The notes: generated from the sequence alone by a model not told the origin. Positions 46,750-58,496 are shown, numbered from the stretch's first letter. The stretch: 64,000 bases of DNA from Bidens hawaiensis (GCA_021521415.1 JAIQDT010007647.1:62001-126000); one strand, 5' to 3'. Translations and numbers: made by a program.

Positions 46750-47502
46750 TTGAGATTAGTTGATGATTTTGGAATAGATGGGACCTTATTAGGTATTATT
46801 GAACAGCTTATGGCTGAATAATAATTTTGTTGTTCCTAGACAGTTGTATAACTATAATACAAAATGAGTGTTTGTATTTATATGAAATCTTTTGTGCAGA
46901 TCCATAACACTTTCTTGTCTGTTTCTTGAATTTTATAAAATAACTAATGTAATGTACATGTCTTAACACTTTATTATTGTAACCAAGAGTGTACATGAGT
47001 TGATCGGATCCCGAGACTTGAGCTCGGCTCGTTTAAATTAAAATGTGAGCTCAACTGAGGCTTGTTTAACTTAAGAGAGATCTATCTCAAACTTAACTTG
47101 TTTCAACTCTATGTATATGAGATATTTTACAAGTTTGGGCTTGAGTCATTCGTTATATATTAATTAATAAATTTATATATATATATATATATTTATCTTT
47201 ATAATTTTATATATATGTAAAATAAAATTTAGTATCCGGTTGTTTTTGTCATGGTTACAACTTACAAGTTTGTCATGTAATTATATATTTATTGCATTAA
47301 ATATAAGTTATTATCTATTATATGAATAATGGATTTCTTTAGACTCGTGAGTCTAGTCAATCTCAGTATATGAACCTCACGTTCGAGATCTTTTACTAAA
47401 AAATTTCTAATTTAAGTTTCAACTTGTTTAAGTTTGTCTTAATTCTAGCTTTTAGAAAGTAAATTTTTAGCAACTCACAAATGGCTCAAGTCTTCTACAT
47501 CC
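46750..47502. other. 3' flank of the GT14 gene with a GGCTCGTTTA-type non-autonomous element
   Basis: 46750-46985 is the likely 3' untranslated region and downstream DNA of the glycosyltransferase. From about 46990 'gagcttgagctcggctcgttt'-like words appear, and related words recur near 47410-47450 in degraded form around a (TA)n core (47160-47190). Similar sequence lies in intron 4 of hydrolase copy B (52590-52880). I read both as relics of one non-autonomous DNA transposon family. Confidence 0.4.
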
Positions 47503-48084
47503 CTACACAAGTAATGTTTGACCTTGAATTTGACTTTCGAGCAGATACGTTACAGCCAGAGACGCTTGCATCGCAGCCCCAAAAGGAAGAACATCTTCAT
47601 TTAGTTGAAAAAATGGGGAATGCACTGGATGAGGTTTTTCATTTATTTCATTTTTCATTCCAATAGAATAGAAATAACCAGGAATAACCTCCGGGTAAAA
47701 TGAAAAATCCTCGGCTCCCATTGATGGTGGCATTTCTTTAACATTATCGGGACCAAGAATACTTCCTGCAACTTTTTGGAAGAATTTATGCAAGCCCGCG
47801 TCGTTTATGGTGGCCGGGAAGAACGGTTTATCTTTTGAACCAAATTCTACAGTTGCATTACATCTATGTACATTTGCTTGACCTACAATCACCTGTTTAA
47901 CAGATTAATAATTTTATTATGGCAAAAGATGAATAAATTTGTACCTCTTCTATTCGTTGCTTGAGTTGCAAGAAAGTTTCTTTAGAGAAAGCTCTAAAGG
48001 TTCCACCAATGTTGACAGAATCCGGAATAATATTAAAAGCACCGCCTCCTTGAAACTTGGCAACTGTAACAACCTGAGAAAGTG

Positions 48085-48470
48085 TTGTGCAGACAAACAA
48101 TTTGTCTACTAATTGTTATATTGTGTATTATCCTTACTACATTATTATTATTGTCTACTAATCAGGCCCACTAGGCTGGGGGTTTGTGGAGGTAACCCCT
48201 AACCGGGCCTGGCCCAATAAAGGTTAGGGTTCATGATGGTAGCCATGGAGTCCCTATATAAGGAGTCTTCATCATTCATTTGAAGGACCTTCTCTTGGAC
48301 CCTTGGCTCCCATACATATTTTTGTGTCTGTAAACAAGAGTTCATTCTCTTAGCAGTCACCTCCACTCCCCCACTTTTCTATGGCAGATCTCGAGCTACC
48401 GGAGACGGACTCGTGGTTCGTTCATCTCGAAGACCGGGGAGCTTGGACTTGGATCCGACCCGGACCCATT
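48085..48470 (+). mobile_element. About 386-bp LTR-like insertion in intron 3 of copy A
   Basis: Compared with intron 3 of copy B ('aaagtgtccatgttt'), copy A has an extra block between 'aaagtg' and 'tccatgttt'. The block starts TTGTGCAGACAAACAATTTG, has a TATA box (TATATAA at about 48255), an LTR-like 'ccctatataaggag' promoter and a GC-rich 3' part (accggagacggactcg). No coding and no clear TG...CA ends were found. It is probably a small LTR or TRIM-type relic. Confidence 0.5.
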
Positions 48471-49867
48471 CCATGTTTCTTCAATATGTATATTATTATA
48501 CGGGTTCAAAACTATGGGAGACAAAACGGGTAGTTTTTGTAATTATAAGCCGGGTCAGATCAGAATGCCCTGAAACATACTTTGGTTTTTTATAAATATA
48601 AAAAAAGCAAATAACGTTTAAAATATGATTAAAAAAGCTATATTTTTACAGTAATAATCTAGCTTCTTGATAAAGTGATCTAGTAGGTCAGTTTTAGGCT
48701 CAAATTGAAACAAAAACCGAAAATTTGATTTTCGGGTTTTTGAAAACCATTCAGGCCTAATTTTTTTGTTAATGAATGATTAATTTTGTTTGTTAGACAT
48801 TTGGAACTAAAAATTTTGGGCTATACTCATTTATTAATTTCTAATATGCGGTATTTTTCGGTTTTTTTATTGGTCCGGTTCGGTCTATTCAGTTCGCTTC
48901 ACTTGTTTCGATTTTTGGTATACAGCAAAACAAAACACGAATCAAAATTCGGTTTTTCAAAAACAAAAAACCAACTGTTCATTTGGGTTCCCTTACGTCA
49001 GTTACTCCGGTTACGGTTATTTCAGTTTCGTTCACACCCCTAATTAACACAACAATCTGGGCCACTTTCGTGGTTTGACTAATTCAACCCATTTGACTCG
49101 TTTCATCTGTAGAAACTTTCTTTACTTGACCCATTACATGTAAAAAGACCTGAACCACAAAAAGTTACCTGAGAATCAAGAGGATCGGCTTCTCTTGACA
49201 CAAGATGCTGTAAACTGACAACAATGTTTGATGCTGCTAAAATTGGGTCGATCGAGTGCTGAGGAATGGCGGCATGACCTCCTTTTCCGGTTATGATTGC
49301 TTCAAAAAAACCACTTCCTGCCAATACAACACCAGACCGAGAGAAAACTTGACCGAAATGTCGTACAGGAGAAATATGTAAACCGAATATGGCTTTCACA
49401 TTCTCAAGATATCCACTATCCACCACCACCGCCTTCCTCCGCAGGTTGGAAAACCAGCACCACAGTCCCCTGCCAACGGTGAGTATGGTTTTTGATGATC
49501 TTGGCAGCCCCAAGAAGCATGGTGACATGGCTGTCATGGCCGCATGCATGCATCTTTCCAGGTACTTTACTCTTGTGTTCCCATTCTACCATTTCCTAAT
49601 CACAAACTTTATTCATCAAAGTTTTGGTGTATGCAATTGTGCAGGTCGCAGTAACATAACAGAAGCAAGTCAGCTGGTTAAAAGTCCAAAGGCCAAACGG
49701 TCTGGTTTTCACGGTTTGGTCTCGTTTGAAACTTAAAGCAGTTGTTAAACCCTTATTATATATATATATATATATATATATTCATTTTTGGGATAAGCAG
49801 TTATGCATATGTATTTTACTCATGAACCTTCTTTAAAAATTATATATTTAAAAAAATTGGTTCAAAA

Positions 49868-49960
49868 CGTCAAACCACCAAAACCGGACCGTCAAACCAC
49901 CAAAACCGGACCGTCAAACCATCAAAACTGGCACGTCCAACCATCAAAACTGGCACGTCC
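49868..49960. repeat. 22-bp tandem repeat in intron 1 of copy A
   Basis: Four copies of cgtcaaaccaccaaaaccggac (starts 49868, 49890, 49912, 49934) with substitutions in the last two, plus a partial fifth. Confidence 0.93.
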
Positions 49961-50936
49961 AACCTGGCCGATTTGGTTTGTTGTTTTGCGAAACCATAGT
50001 TACTCTATTTGGGTGTACTTTCGGGTCAAGCTTTCAAAAACTATTAGAAATAGATTGAACCATCCAAACAAAAGCAGGTCCGGTCCGCCAGTTCAGTTCA
50101 TGGTTCGGTTTTCAGGATTTAACTTGGAACCTGCCATGCAACCTTTTTATACATTTTTTGTCTTTCATTTTTGAAATATGCAGTTATGTACATGCATTAC
50201 AATCATGAACATCTCTAACTCTTTATCATAATAAAACTTTTAATACAAACTAATGATTTTAATTTATAAAAAGAAATGCATTCAAAAAAACTTTTTTGAT
50301 AAAACCGTAAAAATCAAACCGAAACCGGGGGAACCACCAACCCACCTAACTTGTGCGGTTTGGATTGTTGTTTCACTAAACCATAGTTAGCAGTTCAATC
50401 GAAAATTTTGACCAAAATAGACAAAACCGAACCATGATCAACCATCTAATAAAAAAGCATAGTTGTGATAGATATGCTCAAGATGTAATCAACAAGGCTA
50501 TAATATAACTTCAAATTATCAAATTTCTAGAAAGTCAACGTTCAAGAAATTATAAAAAGATTTCAAAAAAGTGAAATAGATGTCATATAAAGTTTTAGAG
50601 CATATATAAACCTGCAATGGAAGAGCATCCATGTCTGCCCTCAAAGCAACAAACGGAGGCTCACCGGAGCCGATGAATCCAACCACACCGGTGACCGCAA
50701 CCGGGTGTTTGTAAGGAATACCCAAACGATCCAACTGAGCTCTGATAAATTTACTTGTTTCGTATTCTTGGAAACCCAGTTCAGGATTCTGGTGTATCTT
50801 TCTCCTGATTCCCACCATCCACTCAAACACTTGTTCTTTCCTCGCAAATTCAAGAAATCTCAGAAACCCCATCTGTGATTTGAGGTTTAAGAACGGAAAC
50901 GATCAAGATCATCGATACCCACTTCGAAAGATTCAT

Positions 50937-52112
50937 TTTTTTTGGTGTTTGTCTGTTTGATCATTGATGATGAAATTGAGTGTGTAAGGTTGAGTGTCGT
51001 GGGACCCTGAACATGTAGCGCCAAACCTACGTGGACATTAACACCGTTAATTTATTATTAAGAAATCTGCACAAATCGAACTCGAGACCGAATAAGAAAC
51101 CGATAGTTTGATTTTGTTTCGGTTTATGTTTTGTGAAAAACCGGAAAAATCCATCGGTTAAAATTACTTTTTCATTGAACAGTTAATGTTTTAAAAACTT
51201 CGATATTTGTTTTATTTTAACATTAGTTAGTTAGTTATGTTTTTTAATTTGAATAAGATTAAATTATTTTAAATGTAAGTATCTTATACTAGCTTTTTAG
51301 TATTTTAGGCTAAAATGCATAATATTTTACTAATTATTTAAAAAAAAAAGTATTATGCCCAAATTCAAAATATCATGGATCAAATTTCTTTGGCCCGAAA
51401 ATTACTACCTCGATTAACAAATCTGAAAAAACAAAATCCAAAATCGAATTGAGCACAAAAACCAAAAACCCAAAACTGAAAAACCTAGACACACTCGTTA
51501 AAGCAAAGAAACTAACACCAACTTTACAAAATATTTAAAAATTAAAATTAATGCTTGCCCAACTACGCCAATCAGCCGACGTAGTTCCAACCTCTTCTAA
51601 ACCCTTCGTATTTAATGTTCCCCCTTGTGTTGTACATTAACGTTGCTCACCCTTCAAAGACTTTACCATTGCCACCTAGTCATCGTCTTCAACACATAAG
51701 CATAAAAATTGCATAAATCAGCTTTGTTTTCCACCCCTATCCTCAATGTCTTAACTTGGTCAATCATCCCGATAAAAGAGTCATACTGACCAGGTATTTG
51801 GATTTTCACGTAAAGAGACATTGATTTGGCCTGCAAGATACCAAAACGTAATTTGTTGTTCCCTTTAAACTTTAAACGATGCATACAACATACTTATAAA
51901 AAAAAAGTTCAAACGATGTAATATGTTAAATAGTTTTAAATGCTTTTGTCATAATAAAATTAGATTGATTTGACTTTTTTCCCAAATCTTGTAAATATTT
52001 AAGACTTAAACATTTAACTAATCTTTCTAATCAGCATCACTTGTTTACAACTTTAGGCCAGTCTCCTCATTAGCAGAATCATCATAACACTTTAACACTT
52101 GAAAAAAACACT
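50937..52112. other. Spacer between hydrolase copies A and B, with one orphan frame
   Basis: 50937-51060 is the 5' flank of copy A and matches that of copy B ('gatgatgaaattgag' and 'gcgccaaac' words). The rest is AT-rich. A minus-strand frame of 73 codons (51884-51663; YVKIQIPGQYDSFIGMIDQ, then LCNFYAYVLKTM) has balanced composition and could be a stray exon of an unrelated gene. I do not recognise it, and no splice partners were found. Confidence 0.4.
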
Positions 52113-52589
52113 TCACAGTTCATCCTTGCGCTCGGGATGTTGACTTTGGCCTTCACTTTGACTTTCAAGTAGATACGTTACAGCCAGAGACGCTTGCATT
52201 GCAGCCCCGTAAGGAAGAACATCTTCATTTAGTTGAAAAAATGGGGAATGCAGCGAATGGGATTTTTCATCCTCTTCATTTTTCAGTCCAACAGAATAAA
52301 AAAGACCAGGAATAACCTCCTGGTAAAATGAAAAATCCTCTGATCCCATTAATGCAGGCATTTCTTTAACATTATTGGGACCAAGAATACTTCCTGCAAC
52401 TTTTTGGAAGAATTTGTGCAAGCCCGCATCGTTTATGGTGGGCAGGAAGGACGGTTTGTCTTTTGAACCAAATTTTACTGTTGCGTTACATCTATGTACA
52501 GTTGCTTGACTTACAATCACCTGTTTAAGAGAAATAAATTTCTTATAAGTTTCACGAAAAAAAGAGCATTTCTATCAGTAGTTACAATT

Positions 52590-52880
52590 GTTCGGCTCGT
52601 TTAACTGGAGAGAGCTCGAACTCAGTTCATTCATGAGTAGTTTTTCAATTATTTTTATTATTTGTTTATATACATTTAACTATTTTTATTAAACTTGTAC
52701 AAATAATACGTTCGTATAGGCTCGCAAGACAGCTCGAGCTTGATAAGTAAAGCTTGGGCTTGTGCTTGTTTATTAACCGAGCTTATTTATAGGCTCAAGC
52801 TTGTTTAAGCTCGGCTCAGTTCGAGCTTTTAGCGAGCCAATCTAGAATAGTTTACGAGTGGTTTGGCTCGTTTACGCATT
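52590..52880. mobile_element. GGCTCGTTTA-type non-autonomous element in intron 4 of copy B
   Basis: It begins 'gttcggctcgtttaactgg', ends 'tggctcgtttacgcatt', and contains several 'agctcgagctt', 'gctcggctcag' and 'cgagctttt' words in both orientations. Copy A lacks it in its short intron 4. Degraded relatives lie at about 46990-47450. Ends and target duplication are unclear. Confidence 0.45.
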
Positions 52881-54564
52881 TTGACCTCTTATGCGGTACC
52901 CCATCTAGTTCTATGAAATAACTCGGGGTTCTAACTTTACATAATATTTACTGTCAATAACCATTTACCATTGTCATCTTGTGAGTCCCATGGATCCATA
53001 AAATGACAACGGTATTGTACCTCTTCTATTCGTTGCTTGAGATGCATGTAAGTTTCTTTGGAGAAAGCTCTAAGGGTTCCACCAATGATGACGGAATCCG
53101 GAAAAACATTGAACGCATTGCCACCTTGAAACTTGCCAACTGCAACAACCTGCCAAAGTGTCCATGTTTAGTACAAACAAATAATGTATCATATGTATAA
53201 TTATTATAGGAGATTTAAAACTATAGGTGGCAAAATGGGTAGTTTTTGTAATAGTCAAAATAAATGGTGTTTTGGGTCAGAAATCCATGAAACACACTGC
53301 CTGATTTTTTTATAAAAAAATAAATATAAGGTATTTTCTAAATATAATTACAAAAGGTATACCTTTTTACGGTAGTAATCTACTTTCTTGATAAAGTGAT
53401 TTAGTAGGTTGTAAGCGTTAACATTGTGTGCATGGGTCGGTTTTGGGAACCAAACCAAAAACCGGAAACTTTTGGGATAGACCATTTTATTATTGATGAT
53501 TATTACACATATGGATCCAAAAAATTTTGAAAGTGTTCGGGGCTAAAAGTTTTTTGTTAATTAATACTTAAGCTTAATTGATGATTATTACACATTTGAT
53601 CCATAAATATTTTAACGAACCAAAAATCAGTTCTTTAAAGAAAAAACATAAAACCAACATGTCGGTTTTTTATTGGGTTCGATTATTTCGGTTTTAAGCA
53701 CACTCCTAATTAACACAACAACTTAGGCCCCTTTCGTTATTTGACTTGTTCAACCCATTTGACTCGTTTATTCGTGGCAACTTTCTTAGTTGACATGTTA
53801 CTCGTTAAAAGATCTGAACCGACCCGATTATAAGTAAACGGGTCAAAACCAATAACTGCAAAAAAAACGTTACCTGAGAATCAAGAGGATCGGCTTCTCT
53901 TGACACAAGATGTTGTAAACTGACAACAACGTTTGAAGCTGCTAAAATCGGGTGGATTGAGTGCTGAGGAAAGGCGGCATGACCTCCTTTTCCGGTTATA
54001 ACCGCTTCAAAAACACTACTTCCCGCCAATACAGTACCGGACCTAGTGGAAACTTGACCAAGAGGTTGTTGGGGTGAAACATGTAAACCGAAAATGGCTT
54101 TCACATTTTCAAGAGATCCGCTGTCCACCACCACTTTTGCACCACCACCGCCTTCCTCTGCCGGTTGGAAAACCAGCACCACCGTCCCCTACCAACGGTC
54201 AAACATGTTGAAAGTCATCTAAAGTGCAGTTTTAATGTATACAACTATATGATCACTTTGTTAAGAGGTATAGATTGTTATTGTAATAATATAGCTTCTG
54301 TAATCATATTAAGCAAATTAAAATGTATAAAAAAGTGGTAATAAAAAGATGATTGAAATCAATATTCATAAACATACCTTGAGAAGGTATGGTTTTTAAG
54401 AATCTTGGCAGCTCCAAGAAGCATGGTGACATGAGCATCATGACCACATGCATGCATCTTTCCAGCAACTTTACTCTTATGTTCCCATTCCACCATTTCC
54501 TAATCACAAAAATTAAACCTTAATCCAAACACTCCTAGGTTGGCAGGTTCGGGTTTTGCGGTTT

Positions 54565-55318
54565 GCTTGTGCGAGGTACAGGGTCATTGTGTCGTTCACG
54601 GCCGTGTACGTCCCGTTTATTTGGTTGGCTACTAACATGGAATCCACGTGGGCTTCCAAGTTTTTCACTCCCATCTTACGCGCAATTCTCAGCCCGGCCA
54701 AGAATGCTTCATACTCCGCTTCGTTATTCGTACTTGGAAAATCCAGTCGAATAGCGTAAGTGTATTCTTGGCCTGCTGGGTTGGTTAGTTTCAACCCTGA
54801 ACCTGAACCCTCGTTGCTGGCTGCTCCATCAGTGTAGAGTCGCCAGACATCATCGATGTCCTGTGCTGGGGAGGGTTGAGCCTCCTCCTGGCACTCTTTT
54901 TCCGCGAAGCGGGGACTTCTGCAATAAAGTCGGCCAAGACCTGGCCTTTTATGGCTGGTCTCGGCTTGTACTTTATCGCGTATTCTCCCAATTCTATTGC
55001 CCATTTGGCTAGGCGTCCCGACAGTTCGGGTTTGCCTAGAACGTTTGCAAGTTTGAAGTTGGTGAGAACGGTGATTGGGTGACCCTGGAAATATCGTCTT
55101 AGCCTGCGTGAAGCCTGTACAAGTGCTAAGACTAATTTTTCTAGGGTAGAGTACCGGGTTTCTACGTCTGTTAGGACACGGCTAACATAATAGATTGGCA
55201 TCTGGATGCCTTTTCGTTCTACTAGCAGGACTGCCCCGGTTGCTCTATCTGTGGCGGAAAGGTATAGGATTAATTCCTCCCCCGCTTCTGGTGCTATGAG
55301 CGTTGGGAGTTCGATCAA
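54565..55318 (-). pseudogene. Tat element RNase H and second RNase H (aRNH)
   Basis: The first domain (55318-54880) has ELILYLSATDRATGAVLL, PIYYVSRVLTDVETRYSTLE and a DFIAEVP end. The second (from about 54900, another frame) has WRLYTDGAASNEGSGSGLKL, NNEAEYEAFLAGLRIA and HVDSMLVANQI, carrying the catalytic Asp, Glu and Asp. It stops at YLAQA, where the element is truncated. Same strand as RT, from which one in-frame TAG separates it. Confidence 0.85.
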
Positions 55319-55333
55319 GCGTGACCGAATTTC

Positions 55334-56872
55334 CTAAAAAGCTGCTTCCGCTTCTGGTGTCCAGCGGAAGTGCGTTTTCTTTAAACAGTTTCTCAATGTT
55401 GACACGAATGGGAACGACTTATCCGCATGGTTTGCCAAAAAGCGGTTAAGTGCGACTAGTCGTCCATTCAGTGTCTGAGCTTGCTTGATGGTAGTAGGTG
55501 ATTCCATTTTGAGAATGGCTTCGACCTTTTCAGGGTTCGCTCTGAAGCCATCTTTAGTAACGATGACTCCCAAGAACTTCCCTTCTTCCATCCCAAAGGA
55601 ACACTTGCTCGGATTGAGCTTCATGTTTATCTTTCTAAGCGTGTTGAAAGTTTCTTCGATGTCTTTCAACATCGCTTCTGGGTTAGGGCTTTTGATGACC
55701 AAGTCGTCCATGTAGACTTCCAAGTTCCTCCCGATTTGGGCGTGAAACTCTTTGTCCATCAGGCGTTGGTATGTGGACCCGGCATTCTTAAGTCCGAATG
55801 GCATCATTTGATAACAAAATGTGCCATCGGGCGTCCGAAATGCGGTTTTGTCCTGATCGTCAACGGCCATGTGGATTTGATGGTACCCCTTGTACGCATC
55901 AAGGAAGCATTTAAGGCGAAACGGTGCTAACGAATCTACCTTAAAATCAATTTCGGGTAACGGGTAACAATCTTTGGGGCATGCTTTGTTCAAGTCTTTG
56001 AAATCTATGCACATGCGCCATTGTTTGTTAGCCTTCGGTACCATGACGGGATTTGCAACCCATGTTTGATATCTGCTAACGCGTACGATGCCTGCGTCAA
56101 GGAGTTCCTTGACTTGGGTTCTACACGCGTTAGCTTGTTCCGCCCCCATTACTCTGCGCATTTGTATGACCGGCTTAAAAGCCGGGTCACACTTGAGCTT
56201 ATGCTCTGCCTTACTTCGGGGTACACCAGTCATGTCAGCTGGTGTCCACGCGAAGATGTCAGCGTTTTTCTGTAGTAAGCGTTTGAGTAAGGTACGCGTA
56301 GGATCAGTGACTGTTGGGCCAATGGTAACAGCCTGGTCAGGATATTTGCCATTGAAGGCCCATTCTTCTGGTTCGGTGATGGTTGGTTTAGCCATTTTTG
56401 GTTTGGGTTTAGATGAGACAGATGCGATACATACCTGGGGAATACCGGTGATCATCGCTACACCCTCAGCTGTTGGCCATCCCATCATGCCGTGGACTGA
56501 AGATACCACGGCATTGAATCTTGCCATCCCGTCTCTCCCGAAGAGAATGTCGTATGTGTGGTGTGGCTTCCTCATTACGACAAAGTCCACGTCTTCTGTG
56601 CGGGAGTGTTTCCCGTCCGTGAGAGTGACGGGGAAAGATAGGATACCCAGGGGGGTGTTTGCGCTGCCGTCGAACCCTTCCATCGAGGCGTAAACCGTTT
56701 CCAGGCGCTCCTTGTCTTCGTCGTCTAGCTTGTCGAAGAACTGCCTGTACATAACCGTTGACGAGGCGCCTTTGTCAGCAAGAGTGCGGGAAGTGATGTA
56801 GTGCCCCAGCTGGCTTTTGATGACGATAGGGCCTTCTTTGCTGGGTCCTCCTGGCACTCGCGGGAAGCGCAC
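55334..56872 (-). CDS. Tat element protease and reverse transcriptase (512 aa open frame)
   Basis: This long uninterrupted frame covers a protease-like part (SRTLADKGASSTVMYRQFF, then HHTYDILFGRDGMARFNAV) at residues about 25-130 and the RT (about 195-480). RT motifs are WRMCIDFKDLNKACPKDCYP, CFLDAYKGYHQIHMAVDDQ, FRTPDGTFCYQMMPFGLKNA and the catalytic box EVYMDDLVIKS with both Asp residues. It ends at a TAG where a Gln codon is usual, after WTPEAEAAF. The domain is intact, but the element lacks an integrase and a 3' LTR. The start is open at the 5' side of the frame. Confidence 0.9.
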   Translation of the reverse strand: MRFPRVPGGPSKEGPIVIKSQLGHYITSRTLADKGASSTVMYRQFFDKLDDEDKERLETVYASMEGFDGSANTPLGILSFPVTLTDGKHSRTEDVDFVVMRKPHHTYDILFGRDGMARFNAVVSSVHGMMGWPTAEGVAMITGIPQVCIASVSSKPKPKMAKPTITEPEEWAFNGKYPDQAVTIGPTVTDPTRTLLKRLLQKNADIFAWTPADMTGVPRSKAEHKLKCDPAFKPVIQMRRVMGAEQANACRTQVKELLDAGIVRVSRYQTWVANPVMVPKANKQWRMCIDFKDLNKACPKDCYPLPEIDFKVDSLAPFRLKCFLDAYKGYHQIHMAVDDQDKTAFRTPDGTFCYQMMPFGLKNAGSTYQRLMDKEFHAQIGRNLEVYMDDLVIKSPNPEAMLKDIEETFNTLRKINMKLNPSKCSFGMEEGKFLGVIVTKDGFRANPEKVEAILKMESPTTIKQAQTLNGRLVALNRFLANHADKSFPFVSTLRNCLKKTHFRWTPEAEAAF

Positions 56873-58496
56873 CTCAGCTTCCTTCCACGTGCATGGTTTG
56901 TCGTTCGTCTTTTTCTTCCTCTGATGTTACCATGAACCATGTGGATGCTGATGTCAACGGGCTTTCGTCCGTTGCCTCTGTATCGGTTATCATTCCTCCC
57001 TCCACCTTTGATTGATGCCACCAGGTGTGTAAGTTTTCCATCCTTGACGAATGTTTCAATAATATCCTTCAAGGATGTACACTCCTCAGTGGTGTGACCC
57101 TTTGTCCCGTGGAAGTCACAGGATTTGCTCTGATCCGCACTAGGTCGCTGCCGGATCATTGGAGCTTTTGGCCATGGGAGTTTTTCGGTGGCAAATATCT
57201 CCGTGACGCTTTTGGTGAGTGGCGTCCACCGGGGGTGTCGGCTTGATGGGTGCGTGTTATCCCTTCCGCCTACTAGAGAGCGAGAGCTGGATGAAGTGTC
57301 AAACGTTACTCTTTACTGCCAAATACCTAGCTTCCTCTTTTTGTTTTGCCAGGCGGTCCGGACGTTGTTTTCTCTAGTCCTCTGCGTGTAGAGGTGTGTA
57401 CTCTGGGGAAGATCCCTTCCCAGTTGCTTCTCCGTTTCGGCAAAGCGCTTGGCCGCCGTCATGATGGCATCCCATGTGGATGGCATGCCGTCTTTACCCG
57501 TCAACGTGCGGATAAGCTCTGGGTATTCGGCGCCCTGGATGAAAGCGACGCAAACAAGATCTTCGCTTATGGTGCCCAGACTCAGCTTCTTCGAGTTGAA
57601 GTGAGTGATGAAGTCTAGTAAAGATTCATCCTCTTCTCTAACGCAGTTGAGGATCGTCCACTGCTCTTCAGTATACTTCCTTTGTTGACTGAAGTGCTGG
57701 CTGAACTTGTGTTGGAAGTCCGCCCAATCATAGATGTGGTGGACCGGTAGACGAGCAAACCACGCCCTGGCTGCCCCGACCAACGTCATCTAGAACATAT
57801 AACACCACGTGGGTTCCGTCCAGTTGCTGACGGTTGCCCCCGCTATGAATCTGTTCAAGTGATCGTATGGGTCGGATATACCATCATAAGTGCCGATGTT
57901 GGACATCTGTTTGGCACTCTTCGGGGCGATTGCTTCCGCAATGTCCTTGCAAACTTGGACGTTCCCGCATTTGCAACAGTTGGTCTAAAGGTTTTCGAGA
58001 AGTCACGTGGGTTTCCCCCCGCGTTCCTTGGTTTGAAGGTTTCTCCGAAATTCCTTCTCGGTTGGAAGTCCGTTTCCTTACGCTTCCCTTTCGCCTTATG
58101 GCGAGGGTTTGCGTCGGTGTCGGATTCTTCCCGATCATCGTCCGAGTATTCGCACTCGCTCATGTTGAGCTGTTGTCGAGTGCTTCCGAATTCATCAGCC
58201 TGTTGGATGGAACGTAAGCGTTCGTCCAACTCAGCTTGGAATTCCTTCTGACGTGCTTCTGCCCACGCTTTAACTTGATCAAGTGTTTGGTGGGGGGGCC
58301 TCGTCGGTTGTCTCTCCAACTGGGTATCAGTGAATCCCAGTGAATGATTGTTTACTGCACTTGCCCCGGCTCGGGTAACCGGGGTAGTGTTCGTAAAATT
58401 TGTGTACTCGCCGGTGTTCCTCCCAGTAGCTGGGGTTGTGGTTACCGGGGTTTCTTGGTCACTCGCTGGCCTTGGGACCGGAGTAACGTTAACCAT
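56725..58496 (-). pseudogene. Tat element gag
   Basis: The N-terminal frame (58496-57855) begins MVNVTPVPRPASD, is Ser/Thr/Arg-rich with an acidic patch (CEYSDDDREESDTDANP), and starts just inside the primer site. The capsid frame (57789-57313) has GAARAWFARLPVHHIYDWADF and FIQGAEYPELIRTL. A Cys/His motif CDFHGTKGHTTEEC (57159-56874 frame) precedes the protease. Frame changes near 57800, 57310 and 56900 break it. Confidence 0.85.

Larger units (their letters stand above)
47503..50936 (-). pseudogene. ILR1-like IAA-amino-acid hydrolase, copy A (degraded)
   Basis: The family comprises ER-lumen M20D amidohydrolases that release auxin, or jasmonate, from amino-acid conjugates. Exons (minus): E1 50936-50612, fused E2/E3 49595-49169, E4 48073-47945, E5 47892-47503. 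Motifs: [14 protein letters not shown] in E1; metal-binding HACGHDSH in E2; [15 protein letters not shown] in E3; MPPSMGAEDFSFYPE and VHSPFFQLNED in E5. Three faults are seen. E1 lacks 11 nt after the signal peptide (325 against 336 nt), which gives a stop. Intron 2 is gone. E3 lacks 14 nt just after QPAEEGGGG, giving a frameshift. The last codons diverge and the KDEL end of copy B is replaced by QTLLV. It is closest to copy B, including its upstream sequence. Confidence 0.88.

Noticed and set aside
56088..56693. 201-codon plus-strand frame opposite the Tat protease-RT
   Set aside because: It is antisense to a clearly coding frame with RT motifs. Its composition follows the complementary strand.
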